From assembly GCA_024636445.1 (NCBI GenBank), contig JAGXHE010000181.1:1-50411 (forward strand): a DNA stretch of 50,411 nucleotides, in the 5' to 3' direction. This DNA comes from Sulfitobacter sp. (lineage in GTDB: Bacteria; Pseudomonadota; Alphaproteobacteria; Rhodobacterales; Rhodobacteraceae). The notes under the pieces were generated by a model. That model ran no database searches. It worked only from the letters and a program-made list of their open reading frames with translations, and was not told the origin of the DNA. The position numbers and the translations under genes were made by a program. Below, one piece after another: positions 10,166 to 18,618 of this stretch; position 1 is the first letter of the stretch; the number at the start of each line of letters is the position of its first letter.

Positions 10166-11059
10166 TTACTCGCCTTCGACCGACCGTGCGCCCTGATCCG
10201 AGCGCAGGTAGTTGAAGAACTCGCTGGACGGAGACATGATCATGGTCGAGTTGCTGCCTTGCAGGGCCCGCTCGTAAGCGGTCATCGACCGGTAGAACTC
10301 GAAGAACTCCTCGTCCGCACCGAATGCCGCGGCAAAGATGCTGTTGCGTGCAGCGTCGGCTTCACCACGGATGATGTCTGACTCTCGCGTTGCAACCGAG
10401 ATCAGCTCGACCACCGTCCGGTCTGCCTGTGCACGCACCCGCTGAGCGGCTTCTTCACCGCGTGCGACTTCGTCGGCAGCTTCACGTTCCCGTTCGGCTC
10501 GCATTCGGGCAAAGGTAGCGTCAAGGTTCTGCTCGGGAAGGTTGGTCTTTTTCAGACGCACATCCAGAACATCGAGACCCAGAGGCAAGGCCCGCAGGCG
10601 CGCCTCTTCTGTGATCCGCTCGATATACTCTGCACGATCTGCCGACAGGATGGTGTTCGACGTCACACCTTCCGAACCCAGAACCGCCCGGATCACCGGG
10701 TTCAGGATACCCTGCAACCGTTCTTCGGCAGCGCGCATGCCATTGGCACCGACGGCCTGACGAAACTGCACCACGTCCGCGATGCGGTAACGGGCAAAGG
10801 CGTCGACGACCAGACGACGGTCATCCGACGGTGTCACCTCGGTCGGCACGGTATCAAGCGCCTGAATACGGTCGTCATAGCGCACGACCTGCTGGATCAG
10901 CGGTATCTTGAACGCCAGCCCCGGCTCTTCCTTGACCGACTTGATCTGGCCAAACTGCAAGACCAGCGCCTTTTCGCGCTCGTCGACGATAAAGACCGAG
11001 CTGAGCAGAATTGCCAACAGCACGACCACGGCGGGAATGATAAATGTCGTTTTCCGCAT
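10166..11059 (-). CDS. hflC: FtsH protease modulator HflC
   Basis: This 297-residue SPFH/band-7 membrane protein has an N-terminal signal-anchor (MRKTTFIIPAVVVLLAILLSS), the entry motif VDEREKALVLQFG, and a long charged coiled-coil C-terminal half (MRAEREREAADEVARGEEAAQRVRAQAD). With HflK it forms the large periplasmic cage that surrounds and restrains the AAA protease FtsH. Its ATG shares one base with the hflK stop codon (TGATG), giving translational coupling and probably equal stoichiometry. Length is normal for the family. Confidence 0.96.
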   Translation of the reverse strand: MRKTTFIIPAVVVLLAILLSSVFIVDEREKALVLQFGQIKSVKEEPGLAFKIPLIQQVVRYDDRIQALDTVPTEVTPSDDRRLVVDAFARYRIADVVQFRQAVGANGMRAAEERLQGILNPVIRAVLGSEGVTSNTILSADRAEYIERITEEARLRALPLGLDVLDVRLKKTNLPEQNLDATFARMRAEREREAADEVARGEEAAQRVRAQADRTVVELISVATRESDIIRGEADAARNSIFAAAFGADEEFFEFYRSMTAYERALQGSNSTMIMSPSSEFFNYLRSDQGARSVEGE

Positions 11060-12231
11060 CAGTTCGTTCCTCCACGGCGCAATTCATTGAGAGGAAGATA
11101 GGGAACAACGCCCTGCCCTCCGCCACTGCCACCAATTGATTCCTCAAGGATGATCTTGTCCACATCCCCTAGAATGCGTTCCATTGATTCCAGATACAGG
11201 CGTTTGCGTGTCACCTGCGGTGCCTTGGAATACTCCTCGAGGATCGAGGTAAAGCGTGCCGCTTCACCTTCGGCTTCGTTGACCTGCTGGGCACGGTAGC
11301 CCTCGGCCTCTTCCAATCTTTGTGCGGCTTCACCGCGCGCACCCGCGAGAACGCGGTTGGCATAGGCATCGGCCTGACGTTCCAGACGGTCACGCTGTTG
11401 CTCGGCTGCCTGCACTTCACGGAAGCTGTCGATGACTTCGGCGGGTGGGTCAGCCTTGTCGAGGTTGAGACGCACGATGTTCACGCCACTGTCGTATTGG
11501 TCCAGAGTTTGCTGGATCAGTTGCTGTGCCTCGTCGGCGACCAGTTGGCGGTCCCGGTTCAGGATCGGTGCCAGTTGCGACCGGGCGATGACTTCGCGCA
11601 TGGCCGCTTCGGACACGGCGCGAATGGTCTCTTCGGGCGCTGCCAGATTGAACAGGTATTTCGCGGCATCCGTGATGTTCCAGACCACCTGGAAATCGAT
11701 GTCGATGATGTTCGCATCCGTGGTCAGCATCAGCCCGCTGTCGCCACGCGACGTGGTCCCGATGGTTTCGGTCTGTTCGCGTGTCACCGACAGGACTTCG
11801 GCAGTCACCAAAGGCCACGGCGCAAAGTTCAGGCCGGGGCCGCCGGTTGACGAGTATTCGCCCAGAAACAGCTCGACCGATTGTTCATCGGGTTTCACCG
11901 TGTAGAAGCTTGCGAAACCCCACGCCACGACCAGTACGACCGCCGCAAGACCGACCGTGCCGCGCGTGATACGCGGGCCACCGCCATCACCGCCCGAGCC
12001 GGGCCCGCCGGTGCCGTTGTTGCCACCGCGACCGCCCATAAGAACGCGCAGTTGTTCCTGACCTTTTCTGACCAGTTCGTCGATCTCGGGCATCTGACTG
12101 CCTTCGCCGGGGCGTCGTCCGCCACCTTGCTTGCCGCCATTGCCTGAGCCGTTCGAGCCACGATCGCCCCCGCGCCCGTCGTCACCGCCAGAGCCTCCGC
12201 CGCCCCACGGGCCGCCTGTATTGCCAGCCAT
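11059..12231 (-). CDS. hflK: FtsH protease modulator HflK
   Basis: This 390-residue partner of HflC starts at ATG 12231. Residues 1-90 are a disordered Gly/Asn/Ser-rich tail, typical of HflK but long here, followed by one membrane segment (about 94-113: GLAAVVLVVAWGFASFY), the SPFH domain beginning VKPDEQSVELFLGEY, and a coiled coil (EAEGYRAQQVNEAEGEAARF). The upstream gor gene ends 76 bp before it, so co-transcription from rpiA onward is possible. HflKC regulates turnover of membrane proteins by FtsH. Confidence 0.96.
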   Translation of the reverse strand: MAGNTGGPWGGGGSGGDDGRGGDRGSNGSGNGGKQGGGRRPGEGSQMPEIDELVRKGQEQLRVLMGGRGGNNGTGGPGSGGDGGGPRITRGTVGLAAVVLVVAWGFASFYTVKPDEQSVELFLGEYSSTGGPGLNFAPWPLVTAEVLSVTREQTETIGTTSRGDSGLMLTTDANIIDIDFQVVWNITDAAKYLFNLAAPEETIRAVSEAAMREVIARSQLAPILNRDRQLVADEAQQLIQQTLDQYDSGVNIVRLNLDKADPPAEVIDSFREVQAAEQQRDRLERQADAYANRVLAGARGEAAQRLEEAEGYRAQQVNEAEGEAARFTSILEEYSKAPQVTRKRLYLESMERILGDVDKIILEESIGGSGGGQGVVPYLPLNELRRGGTN

Positions 12232-12307
12232 ATGTTTTCTGTCCTCCTGTTCGCCACCCGTTGGGGAGGCGGATCAAATCATAAGTTGTGTATCATACTT
12301 GTAGAAA

Positions 12308-13777
12308 TCAAGCAGTGCGTGTCGGGCTTCGCATTGTCACGAGTTCCTCGGACATCGTCGGATGCACCGCACAAACACGGTCAAAGTCTTCTTTTGTTGC
12401 ACCCATCTTGATCGCGATGCCCGCCAGCTGGATCATTTCACCGGCTCCGGGCGCGACAATATGACAGCCCAGAACCACACGTGTTTTCTTGGAAACGATC
12501 AGCTTCATCAGTGCGCGGTCCTCGCGTCCGGCAAATGCGGTCTGCATCGGCCGGAAGCTGGACGTGTACACTTCGACTTCTTCTTGTTCAACCGCAGCCT
12601 CTTCGCTCAGACCGATGGTGCCCATTTCGGGCTGGGTAAAGATCGCCGAGGGAATCAGATCGTGATCAACCGGCGTCGGGTTGTCGCGAAACACCGTCTC
12701 GACAAAGGCCATGCCCTCGCGGATGGCAACCGGCGTCAGGTTGACCCGGTCGGTGACGTCGCCGATGGCATAGATGTTGTCGACATCGGTCTTTGAATGG
12801 TCATCCACCAATATCTGCTTGCCCCGGCCCAGCTTTACCCCGGCCTCTTCCAGACCCATGTCGTTGGTGGACGGCGCGCGCCCTGTGGCAAAGAACACCA
12901 TGTCGAATATCTTTTCGCCGCCCGTGGTCGATTTGACCCGGATCGGCCCGCCGCGCGGACCTGCGGCAGCGCTGGCCTCGGCCTTGGTCAACTCGGCCCC
13001 TGTGTCGTCGGCCGCACCCATCGCCGCGTCAGACCCCACATGCGGCGTCTGCTCTTCGCTTGCGAGGCACAGCTCGACGATGTTGGTGCCCACATGCAGG
13101 TCGATGCCCCGCGTCCGCATGGCCTCGGCCACAAGGCCACGCGCTTCGTCGTCAAACCCGCGCAGGATTTGCGCACCGCGGTAGTATTGCGTCACCTCGA
13201 CGCCCAACCCGTGCAGGATGCAGGCGAACTCGCAGGCGATATAGCCGCCGCCGATGATCAGGATCGACTTGGGCAGGGAGTCCAGATGAAAGATGTCGTC
13301 GCTGACGATCCCCAACTCGGCATTTGGCAGATCGGGGCGCACCGGATAGCCGCCGGTGGCGACCAGAATTGTCTTGGCGGTTTTCTCGGTGCCGTCGTCC
13401 AGCAAGATGGTGTGCTTGTCTTTCAGCCTGGCGCGGCAATCAAAGGTCGCGACACCGGAATTGGCCAGCAGGTTGCGATAGACCTGTTCAAGCCGGTCCA
13501 GTTCGGTGTGCAGGTTCTTCTTGAACACCGGCCAGTCGAACGGGCCATCCCTGACGTCCCAGCCATAGACGCGGGCATCATGCGTCAGATCGCGGTATTC
13601 GCTCGCATAGACCATCAGCTTTTTCGGCACGCAGCCCCGGATCACACAGGTCCCGCCATAGCGGCTTTCCTCGGCCAGCCCGACCTTGACCCCGTCGCCA
13701 GCCGCCACGCGGGCTGCACGCACGCCGCCCGAACCGCCGCCGATTACAAATAAATCAAAGTCATATGTGGAAGCCAT
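12308..13777 (-). CDS. gor: Glutathione-disulfide reductase with an internal insertion
   Basis: This 489-residue FAD/NADPH enzyme reduces GSSG. Seen are the FAD motif FVIGGGSGGVRAAR, the redox disulfide GGTCVIRGC (C44/C49), the nucleotide motif IIGGGYIACEFA followed by Y-R-G and ILRGFD arginines consistent with NADPH, ATGR, and the C-terminal HPTMSEE with the catalytic His. The family is usually about 450 residues. The excess is a low-complexity Ala/Gly/Glu insertion of roughly 35 residues at about 238-275, in the NADPH domain between NIVEL and IRVKSTTGG. ATG 13777 follows AAGGAC. It lies 17 bp downstream of rpiA in the same operon, which suits NADPH supply from the pentose phosphate pathway. 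Confidence 0.94.
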   Translation of the reverse strand: MASTYDFDLFVIGGGSGGVRAARVAAGDGVKVGLAEESRYGGTCVIRGCVPKKLMVYASEYRDLTHDARVYGWDVRDGPFDWPVFKKNLHTELDRLEQVYRNLLANSGVATFDCRARLKDKHTILLDDGTEKTAKTILVATGGYPVRPDLPNAELGIVSDDIFHLDSLPKSILIIGGGYIACEFACILHGLGVEVTQYYRGAQILRGFDDEARGLVAEAMRTRGIDLHVGTNIVELCLASEEQTPHVGSDAAMGAADDTGAELTKAEASAAAGPRGGPIRVKSTTGGEKIFDMVFFATGRAPSTNDMGLEEAGVKLGRGKQILVDDHSKTDVDNIYAIGDVTDRVNLTPVAIREGMAFVETVFRDNPTPVDHDLIPSAIFTQPEMGTIGLSEEAAVEQEEVEVYTSSFRPMQTAFAGREDRALMKLIVSKKTRVVLGCHIVAPGAGEMIQLAGIAIKMGATKEDFDRVCAVHPTMSEELVTMRSPTRTA

Positions 13778-13794
13778 GCAAGCGGGTCCTTTTC

Positions 13795-14583
13795 TTATTC
13801 GGCCAGATCGGTGAACAGGTTGTCCGTCTCGACAAAGTCCAGACGATCCTGCTCGATTGTGCCTTCATTTATGTCACGCACCTCGACGCGTCCATCACCG
13901 TAGCCGATCACAACTGCGTCACAGATGTCGATGAACAGCCCGTTTTCGACGACACCGGGCATCTGGTTCAGCACCAGAGACAGCTGCCGCACATTGCCGA
14001 TGCGGTGCAGATGCAGGTCGAGAATGTGGTTGCCCTCGTCGGTGATGAAAGGACGCGCGCCGTTCATCCGCAGCGACGACGACCGGCCCAGCACGTCCAT
14101 CGAGATCAGCGTTTCCTCAACCAGCGCCTGCGTGGTCTGCCAGCCAAAGGGGATCACTTCGATCGGCAAGGGAAACGCGCCCAGCGTCTCGACCTCTTTG
14201 CCGATGTCGGCGATCACGATCATCTGATCGCTGGCCGTGGCCACGATCTTTTCTTGCAACAGCGCGCCACCGCCGCCCTTGATCAGGTTCAGGTCGCCGT
14301 CGAATTCGTCGGCCCCGTCGATGGTCAGATCCAGCCACTTCGCCTCGTCCAGCGAAATCACCTCGATGCCCACGTCGCGCGCCAGTTCGGCGGTGCGCGT
14401 CGAGGTCGGCACGCCCTTGATCCGCAATCCGTCGTTGCGCACCATCTCTCCGATGCAGCGCACCAGCCAGGCCGCCGTGCTGCCCGTGCCCAGCCCCACG
14501 CGCATACCGTCCTCGACATAGTCGGCGGCACGCTTGGCGGCGACAAATTTTGCCTTGTCGATGGGCGAGAGTTCTCCGGACAT
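13795..14583 (-). CDS. rpiA: Ribose-5-phosphate isomerase A
   Basis: This 262-residue enzyme interconverts ribose-5-phosphate and ribulose-5-phosphate. ATG 14583 (MSGELSPIDKAKFVAAKRAA) follows GGAG; the track's 333-residue version has a spurious extension. Family motifs are GLGTGSTAAWLV, GVPTSTRTAELA, TIDGADEFD (catalytic Asp region) and LIKGGGGALLQEKIVA. It is the first gene of the rpiA-gor(-hflKC-DUF2065) run and diverges from the GST-sdaA operon across about 210 bp. Confidence 0.97.
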   Translation of the reverse strand: MSGELSPIDKAKFVAAKRAADYVEDGMRVGLGTGSTAAWLVRCIGEMVRNDGLRIKGVPTSTRTAELARDVGIEVISLDEAKWLDLTIDGADEFDGDLNLIKGGGGALLQEKIVATASDQMIVIADIGKEVETLGAFPLPIEVIPFGWQTTQALVEETLISMDVLGRSSSLRMNGARPFITDEGNHILDLHLHRIGNVRQLSLVLNQMPGVVENGLFIDICDAVVIGYGDGRVEVRDINEGTIEQDRLDFVETDNLFTDLAE

Positions 14584-14794
14584 GGGGCAGCTCCATTGAT
14601 GTCTATCGCCGCTTATAGGAAAGTTGCGCCTTGGGTGCCATGCCAATTGCGCTTTTGCAGGCCGTCTGGATGCGGCGAAAGGGCACAAATCTGCATCAGG
14701 TCGCACGGTCGGCCTGATCGTTGCGTCAGCTTTCGCAGCAGATGCGTCGCAAATGGTGTGCCGTTCGCTCAAGGTGCGCGCTATGCCTGCGGCC

Positions 14795-15484
14795 ATGACC
14801 TATGTGCTGCACTATGCCCCTGACAATGCCTCGCTGATCGTAAGGTTGGCGCTGGACCATGCGGCCCTGCCCTTTGAGGCGCGGCTTGTGGACCGTGCGG
14901 CGCTTGCGCAGGCGTCCGAGGCCTACCGCGCGCTGAACCCCAACGGGCTGATCCCGACGCTGGAAACACCGCAAGGCGTGCTGTTCGAGACGGGTGCGGT
15001 CCTGCTCTGGCTGGCCGACACCCACGGCGGACTTGGGCCTGCGCCGGATGACGTGCGGCGCGGCAACTGGCTGAAATGGCTGTTCTTTACAGCCAATACA
15101 TTGCACCCTGGCCTGCGCATGATGTTCTACCCCGAGAAATACACAGGTGACGACCGGCGCGATCAGGCCCGCCTGCGCCGCCATCTGCACACCCAGATCA
15201 CCGCCAACCTGCACGCATTGGACGCCGCTGCCGCCGATTGGCGCCTCGACACCCCCACCGTACTTGATTTCTACATCGCGGGTTGCCTGCGCTGGTGTGC
15301 CGTCTATCCTGACGACGCCGACCGCAGCTGGTTCGACCTGACCACATACCCTGCGCTGCACGCGATCTGCCTGCACCTCGAAACCCTGCCCGCCTGCGCC
15401 GCTTTGCAACGCGCCGAAGGTCTGGGCGACACGCCCTTCACCGCGCCCCGCGCACCCACCCCGCCCCAAGGAAGTGCCACCTAA
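14795..15484 (+). CDS. Glutathione S-transferase family protein
   Basis: This protein of about 229 residues has the thioredoxin-like GST N-domain: MTYVLHYAPDNASLIVRLAL, then NPNGLIPTLETPQGVLFETGAVLLWLAD, which holds the cis-Pro and the Glu/Thr glutathione contacts. A helical C-domain follows. ATG 14795 is preferred; ATG 14783 (MPAAM) is an alternative. The 286-residue track ORF extends too far upstream. The stop codon abuts the sdaA start with no gap, so the two genes form an operon. The substrate is unknown. Confidence 0.87.
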   Translation: MTYVLHYAPDNASLIVRLALDHAALPFEARLVDRAALAQASEAYRALNPNGLIPTLETPQGVLFETGAVLLWLADTHGGLGPAPDDVRRGNWLKWLFFTANTLHPGLRMMFYPEKYTGDDRRDQARLRRHLHTQITANLHALDAAAADWRLDTPTVLDFYIAGCLRWCAVYPDDADRSWFDLTTYPALHAICLHLETLPACAALQRAEGLGDTPFTAPRAPTPPQGSAT

Positions 15485-16858
15485 ATGTTTCTATCCGTCT
15501 TCGAGATGTTCAAAGTGGGCATCGGCCCCTCGTCCTCGCACACCATGGGCCCGATGGTCGCCGCCGCGCGGTTTCTGGACCTGATGCGCGCCTCGCCGTT
15601 CCAGTTTGCAGGCGTGCGCGCGTCGCTGCATGGCTCGCTGGCCTTTACCGGTGTCGGACATGCCACCGACCGCGCCACCATACTGGGCCTCGCGGGGTTT
15701 GTCCCCGACACCTATGACAACGACCGCGCCGAGGCGGTGCTGGCCGATCTGGAAACCTCGCACCAGTTGCGCCCCGAAGGCCTGCCACCGCTGAAGTTCG
15801 ACCCCAAGCGCGATTTGGTGTTCGACTATGACACCCAGCTCAAGGGCCACGCCAACGGCATGATCCTGATGGCCACCGACGCCCAGGGGGACGTGACCCT
15901 GCGCCAGGTCTACTACTCCATCGGCGGCGGCTTCGTGATGACCGAAGAGGAACTGGCCGCAGGCAAGGACACCGACGAAGGCGATCCCGTGCCGTTCCCG
16001 TTCAAATCCGCCAAGGAGATGCTGGAGATGTCGAACGCCTCGGGCAAGACCATCGCCGGCATGAAACGCGCCAACGAGGAATCGCGCGGCGGGGCCGATA
16101 ACCTGAGGCAAGGCACGGCGCGGCTGTGGCAGGTGATGAACGATTGCATCGACCGCGGGCTGGAGAACGACGGCATCCTGCCCGGCGGATTGAACGTGAA
16201 ACGCCGCGCCAAGGCGATCCACGATGCGCTGCAGGCCGAACGCGGGATGAACCAGCAGGCGCCCCACACCATCAACGACTGGATGAGCGTCTATGCGATG
16301 GCGGTGAACGAGGAAAACGCCGCCGGTGGGCAGGTGGTGACCGCCCCCACCAACGGCGCGGCCGGCGTGCTGCCCGCCACTTTGCGCTATTACCTCGACC
16401 ATGTGCCGGGTGCGTCCGAGAAACACATCGAGGATTTCCTGCTGACCGCCGCCGCCATCGGCGGGTTGGTGAAATACAACGCCTCGATCTCGGGTGCCGA
16501 AGCGGGCTGTCAGGCCGAAGTGGGCAGTGCCGCCGCCATGTCTGCCGCAGCGCTGTGTGCCGTCATGGGCGGCTCGCCCGAACAGGTGGAAAACGCCGCC
16601 GAAATCGCGCTGGAACACCATCTGGGCATGACCTGCGATCCGGTCCGGGGGCTGGTGCAGGTGCCGTGCATCGAACGCAACGGTCTGGGCGCGATCAAGG
16701 CGGTGAGTGCCGCGTCGCTGGCGCTGCGCGGTGACGGCACCCATCTGGTGCCGCTGGATGCCTGCATCGAGACCATGCGCCAGACCGGTGTCGATATGTC
16801 CGAGAAGTACAAGGAAACCTCGCTGGGCGGGCTGGCCGTGAATGTGCCCAACTGCTGA
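15485..16858 (+). CDS. sdaA: L-serine ammonia-lyase, iron-sulfur type, single chain
   Basis: This 457-residue [4Fe-4S] enzyme converts L-serine to pyruvate and ammonia. The N-terminal beta domain begins [24 protein letters not shown], and the alpha domain carries NGAAGVLPA, the cluster cysteines in EAGCQAEVG and [15 protein letters not shown], and ends exactly in ...NVPNC. In the Legionella enzyme the terminal cysteine folds into the active site as the fourth cluster ligand; the same feature is visible here. It is immediately downstream of the GST gene and followed by two hairpins. Full length. Confidence 0.96.
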   Translation: MFLSVFEMFKVGIGPSSSHTMGPMVAAARFLDLMRASPFQFAGVRASLHGSLAFTGVGHATDRATILGLAGFVPDTYDNDRAEAVLADLETSHQLRPEGLPPLKFDPKRDLVFDYDTQLKGHANGMILMATDAQGDVTLRQVYYSIGGGFVMTEEELAAGKDTDEGDPVPFPFKSAKEMLEMSNASGKTIAGMKRANEESRGGADNLRQGTARLWQVMNDCIDRGLENDGILPGGLNVKRRAKAIHDALQAERGMNQQAPHTINDWMSVYAMAVNEENAAGGQVVTAPTNGAAGVLPATLRYYLDHVPGASEKHIEDFLLTAAAIGGLVKYNASISGAEAGCQAEVGSAAAMSAAALCAVMGGSPEQVENAAEIALEHHLGMTCDPVRGLVQVPCIERNGLGAIKAVSAASLALRGDGTHLVPLDACIETMRQTGVDMSEKYKETSLGGLAVNVPNC

Positions 16859-16876
16859 GCCTTTGATCACAAAGGC
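16859..16876 (+). terminator. Hairpin directly after sdaA stop
   Basis: GCCTTTG-atca-CAAAGGC is a perfect 7-bp stem with a 4-base loop that starts at the base after the sdaA TGA. There is no T-run (AATTGCC follows). It may be a weak terminator or a 3' end stabiliser. Confidence 0.45.
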
Positions 16877-16887
16877 AATTGCCAAGT

Positions 16888-16913
16888 CCCGGCACCGCAC
16901 CTAGCGTGCCGGG
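16888..16913 (+). promoter_or_regulatory. Hairpin over the ribosome-binding region of the DMT exporter gene
   Basis: CCCGGCAC (16888-16895) and GTGCCGGG (16906-16913) form a perfect 8-bp stem with a 10-base loop, ending one base before the proposed ATG at 16915. The only ribosome-site-like bases (GGGA) are in the right arm, so the fold could hide the start. If the gene starts further downstream (ATG 16945) the effect disappears. Confidence 0.45.
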
Positions 16914-16914
16914 A

Positions 16915-17829
16915 ATGGATCAAGACCGCCCCCTTTTGGGTATCATGCTGATGCTCGGCTTTTGTGTCGTGGCCCCGATGGGCGACGCACTGGCCAAGGT
17001 CATCGGCCAGTCGCTGTCGCTGGGCCAGCTGCTGTGGTGCCGCTTTATGGTACAGGTGCTGGTGCTGATCCCGCTGGTCTGGCTGACGGGACGGCACTGG
17101 CGGATGCGTGGCCGCGTGCTGCGGCTGACGTTTATCCGCACGCTTTTGCATATCGCGGGCATCGGCGGCATGTTCACCGCCCTGCGGTATCTGCCGCTGG
17201 CCGATGCGGTGGCGATTGCCTTCGTCATGCCGTTCCTGATGCTGCTGCTGGGCAAGTTCGTTCTGAACGAAGAGGTCGGCAGCCGCCGTCTGATCGGGTG
17301 CGTCGTGGGCTTTGCAGGCACGCTGCTGGTGGTCCAGCCCAGCTTTGCCGATGTCGGCTGGCCCGCGCTGTGGCCGATTTTCGTGGCTGTGACCTTTGCA
17401 CTGTTCATGCTGGTGACGCGTCAGATCGCCAAGCAGACCGATCCCGTGGGCTTGCAAGCCGTGTCCGGGGTGATGGCAATCGCTATCATGTCGCCGCTGC
17501 TGCTGCTGTTTCCCGACGACGTGGCAGCACTGGCGATGCGCCTGCCGACGGGGAACGAGACGCTGTTGCTGGTGGGCATTGGCCTCTTTGGCACGCTGGG
17601 ACACCTGATGATGACATGGTCGCTGCGCTTTGCGCCTGCGGCGACGCTGGCACCGATGCAATATCTGGAGATCCCCTTTGCCACCGCCATCGGCTACGCG
17701 GTGTTCGGCGACTGGCCCAACGGGCTGGCAGCGGTGGGCATCATGATCACCGTCGCCGCAGGGCTGTATGTGGTGTTGCGCGAACGCAGCGTGGCGCGCG
17801 CCCAGATGCGCGTGCCGCCCGCCGCCTAG
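16915..17829 (+). CDS. DMT-superfamily (EamA) membrane transporter
   Basis: This protein of about 304 residues has ten predicted membrane segments arranged as two EamA halves, for example LLGIMLMLGFCVVAPMGDALAKVIG at the start and TWSLRFAPAATLAPMQYLEIPFATAIGY in the second half. Such proteins export amino acids or other small metabolites; the substrate cannot be told. The start MDQDRPLLG at 16915 is preferred over the track's 16879, though the ribosome site is weak and buried in a hairpin. Its stop overlaps that of the thiamine diphosphokinase gene (CTAG). Confidence 0.87.
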   Translation: MDQDRPLLGIMLMLGFCVVAPMGDALAKVIGQSLSLGQLLWCRFMVQVLVLIPLVWLTGRHWRMRGRVLRLTFIRTLLHIAGIGGMFTALRYLPLADAVAIAFVMPFLMLLLGKFVLNEEVGSRRLIGCVVGFAGTLLVVQPSFADVGWPALWPIFVAVTFALFMLVTRQIAKQTDPVGLQAVSGVMAIAIMSPLLLLFPDDVAALAMRLPTGNETLLLVGIGLFGTLGHLMMTWSLRFAPAATLAPMQYLEIPFATAIGYAVFGDWPNGLAAVGIMITVAAGLYVVLRERSVARAQMRVPPAA

Positions 17830-18482
17830 ATCAGCGCCTCAACCAGCGCGGGCAAGATGCGACGCGGCGCGATGCACAGCATCCCCGGCCCGTCCATCCA
17901 AAGCTCTACCGGCCCCGTGGCCCGGTTCGACGTGCCGATCAGACGCATCGGATCAAAGTCCAGCCCGTCAATCGGCCATTGCAATCCGGTCGACCGTCCG
18001 GTGACGTGGCGCATCGGAAACAGCGACACTACATCTCCCGCAACCACGGGCAGAGACAGTCGGGCGGGACAGTGAAAGATAACCTCATGCGCGCCCAGCA
18101 CGACGCAGGGCCGCATCGAATGCGCCACCAGAACGTGAAATGCCGCAAGTTGATGATCGACCCGCTCACCTGTGAAACCGACGGCAATCACCAAAGGGGC
18201 CGCGATACTGCGCAGCGCCTTGTCAAAGTCGGTGCTGGACTGTTCCGCGATATGAAACAGACGCTCGGGCGGGATCTGGGCACGGACATCTGCGGGCAGA
18301 CTGTCGAAATCACCGATCACCGCGTCGGGCATCACCCCCGCCGCCAGCGCCAGAATTGCTCCTCCGTCGGCCGCAACACAGACCGGGGCCAGAGATCGGG
18401 CAAGATCGACATCCGCCGCGACCGCCGCGCCACCGCCCAAAAGTGTCACTGGTTCTTTACTGTCAACAATCACGCTATTCAC
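17826..18482 (-). CDS. thiN: Thiamine diphosphokinase
   Basis: This 218-residue enzyme transfers pyrophosphate from ATP to thiamine to make the cofactor TPP. Diagnostic segments are CVAADGGAILALAAGVMPDAVIGDFDSLP, the STDFDKAL motif and a GFTGERVDHQLA turn. The C-terminal beta-barrel half (about 130-218) binds thiamine. It is a single gene, transcribed divergently from the acidic-protein gene (136 bp between starts) and convergent with the DMT exporter through overlapping stops. No TPP riboswitch was recognised upstream. Confidence 0.88.
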   Translation of the reverse strand: MNSVIVDSKEPVTLLGGGAAVAADVDLARSLAPVCVAADGGAILALAAGVMPDAVIGDFDSLPADVRAQIPPERLFHIAEQSSTDFDKALRSIAAPLVIAVGFTGERVDHQLAAFHVLVAHSMRPCVVLGAHEVIFHCPARLSLPVVAGDVVSLFPMRHVTGRSTGLQWPIDGLDFDPMRLIGTSNRATGPVELWMDGPGMLCIAPRRILPALVEALI

Positions 18483-18618
18483 GGCGTTTTTAATCCTTTG
18501 TTTGGAAACAGATCACAAAGTCGCCTTGAAATGATACCGTCATCAGCACAGATTCGGGCTGCTTTGGCCGCGCCAGTCAACGCTATATATGACTGCAGCA
18601 CCGCAGAGGACGAACACC

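Noticed and set aside
15491-16900. 469-residue minus-strand ORF opposite sdaA
   Set aside because: His/Gly/Arg-rich shadow translation with no family features; sdaA on the other strand is certain.
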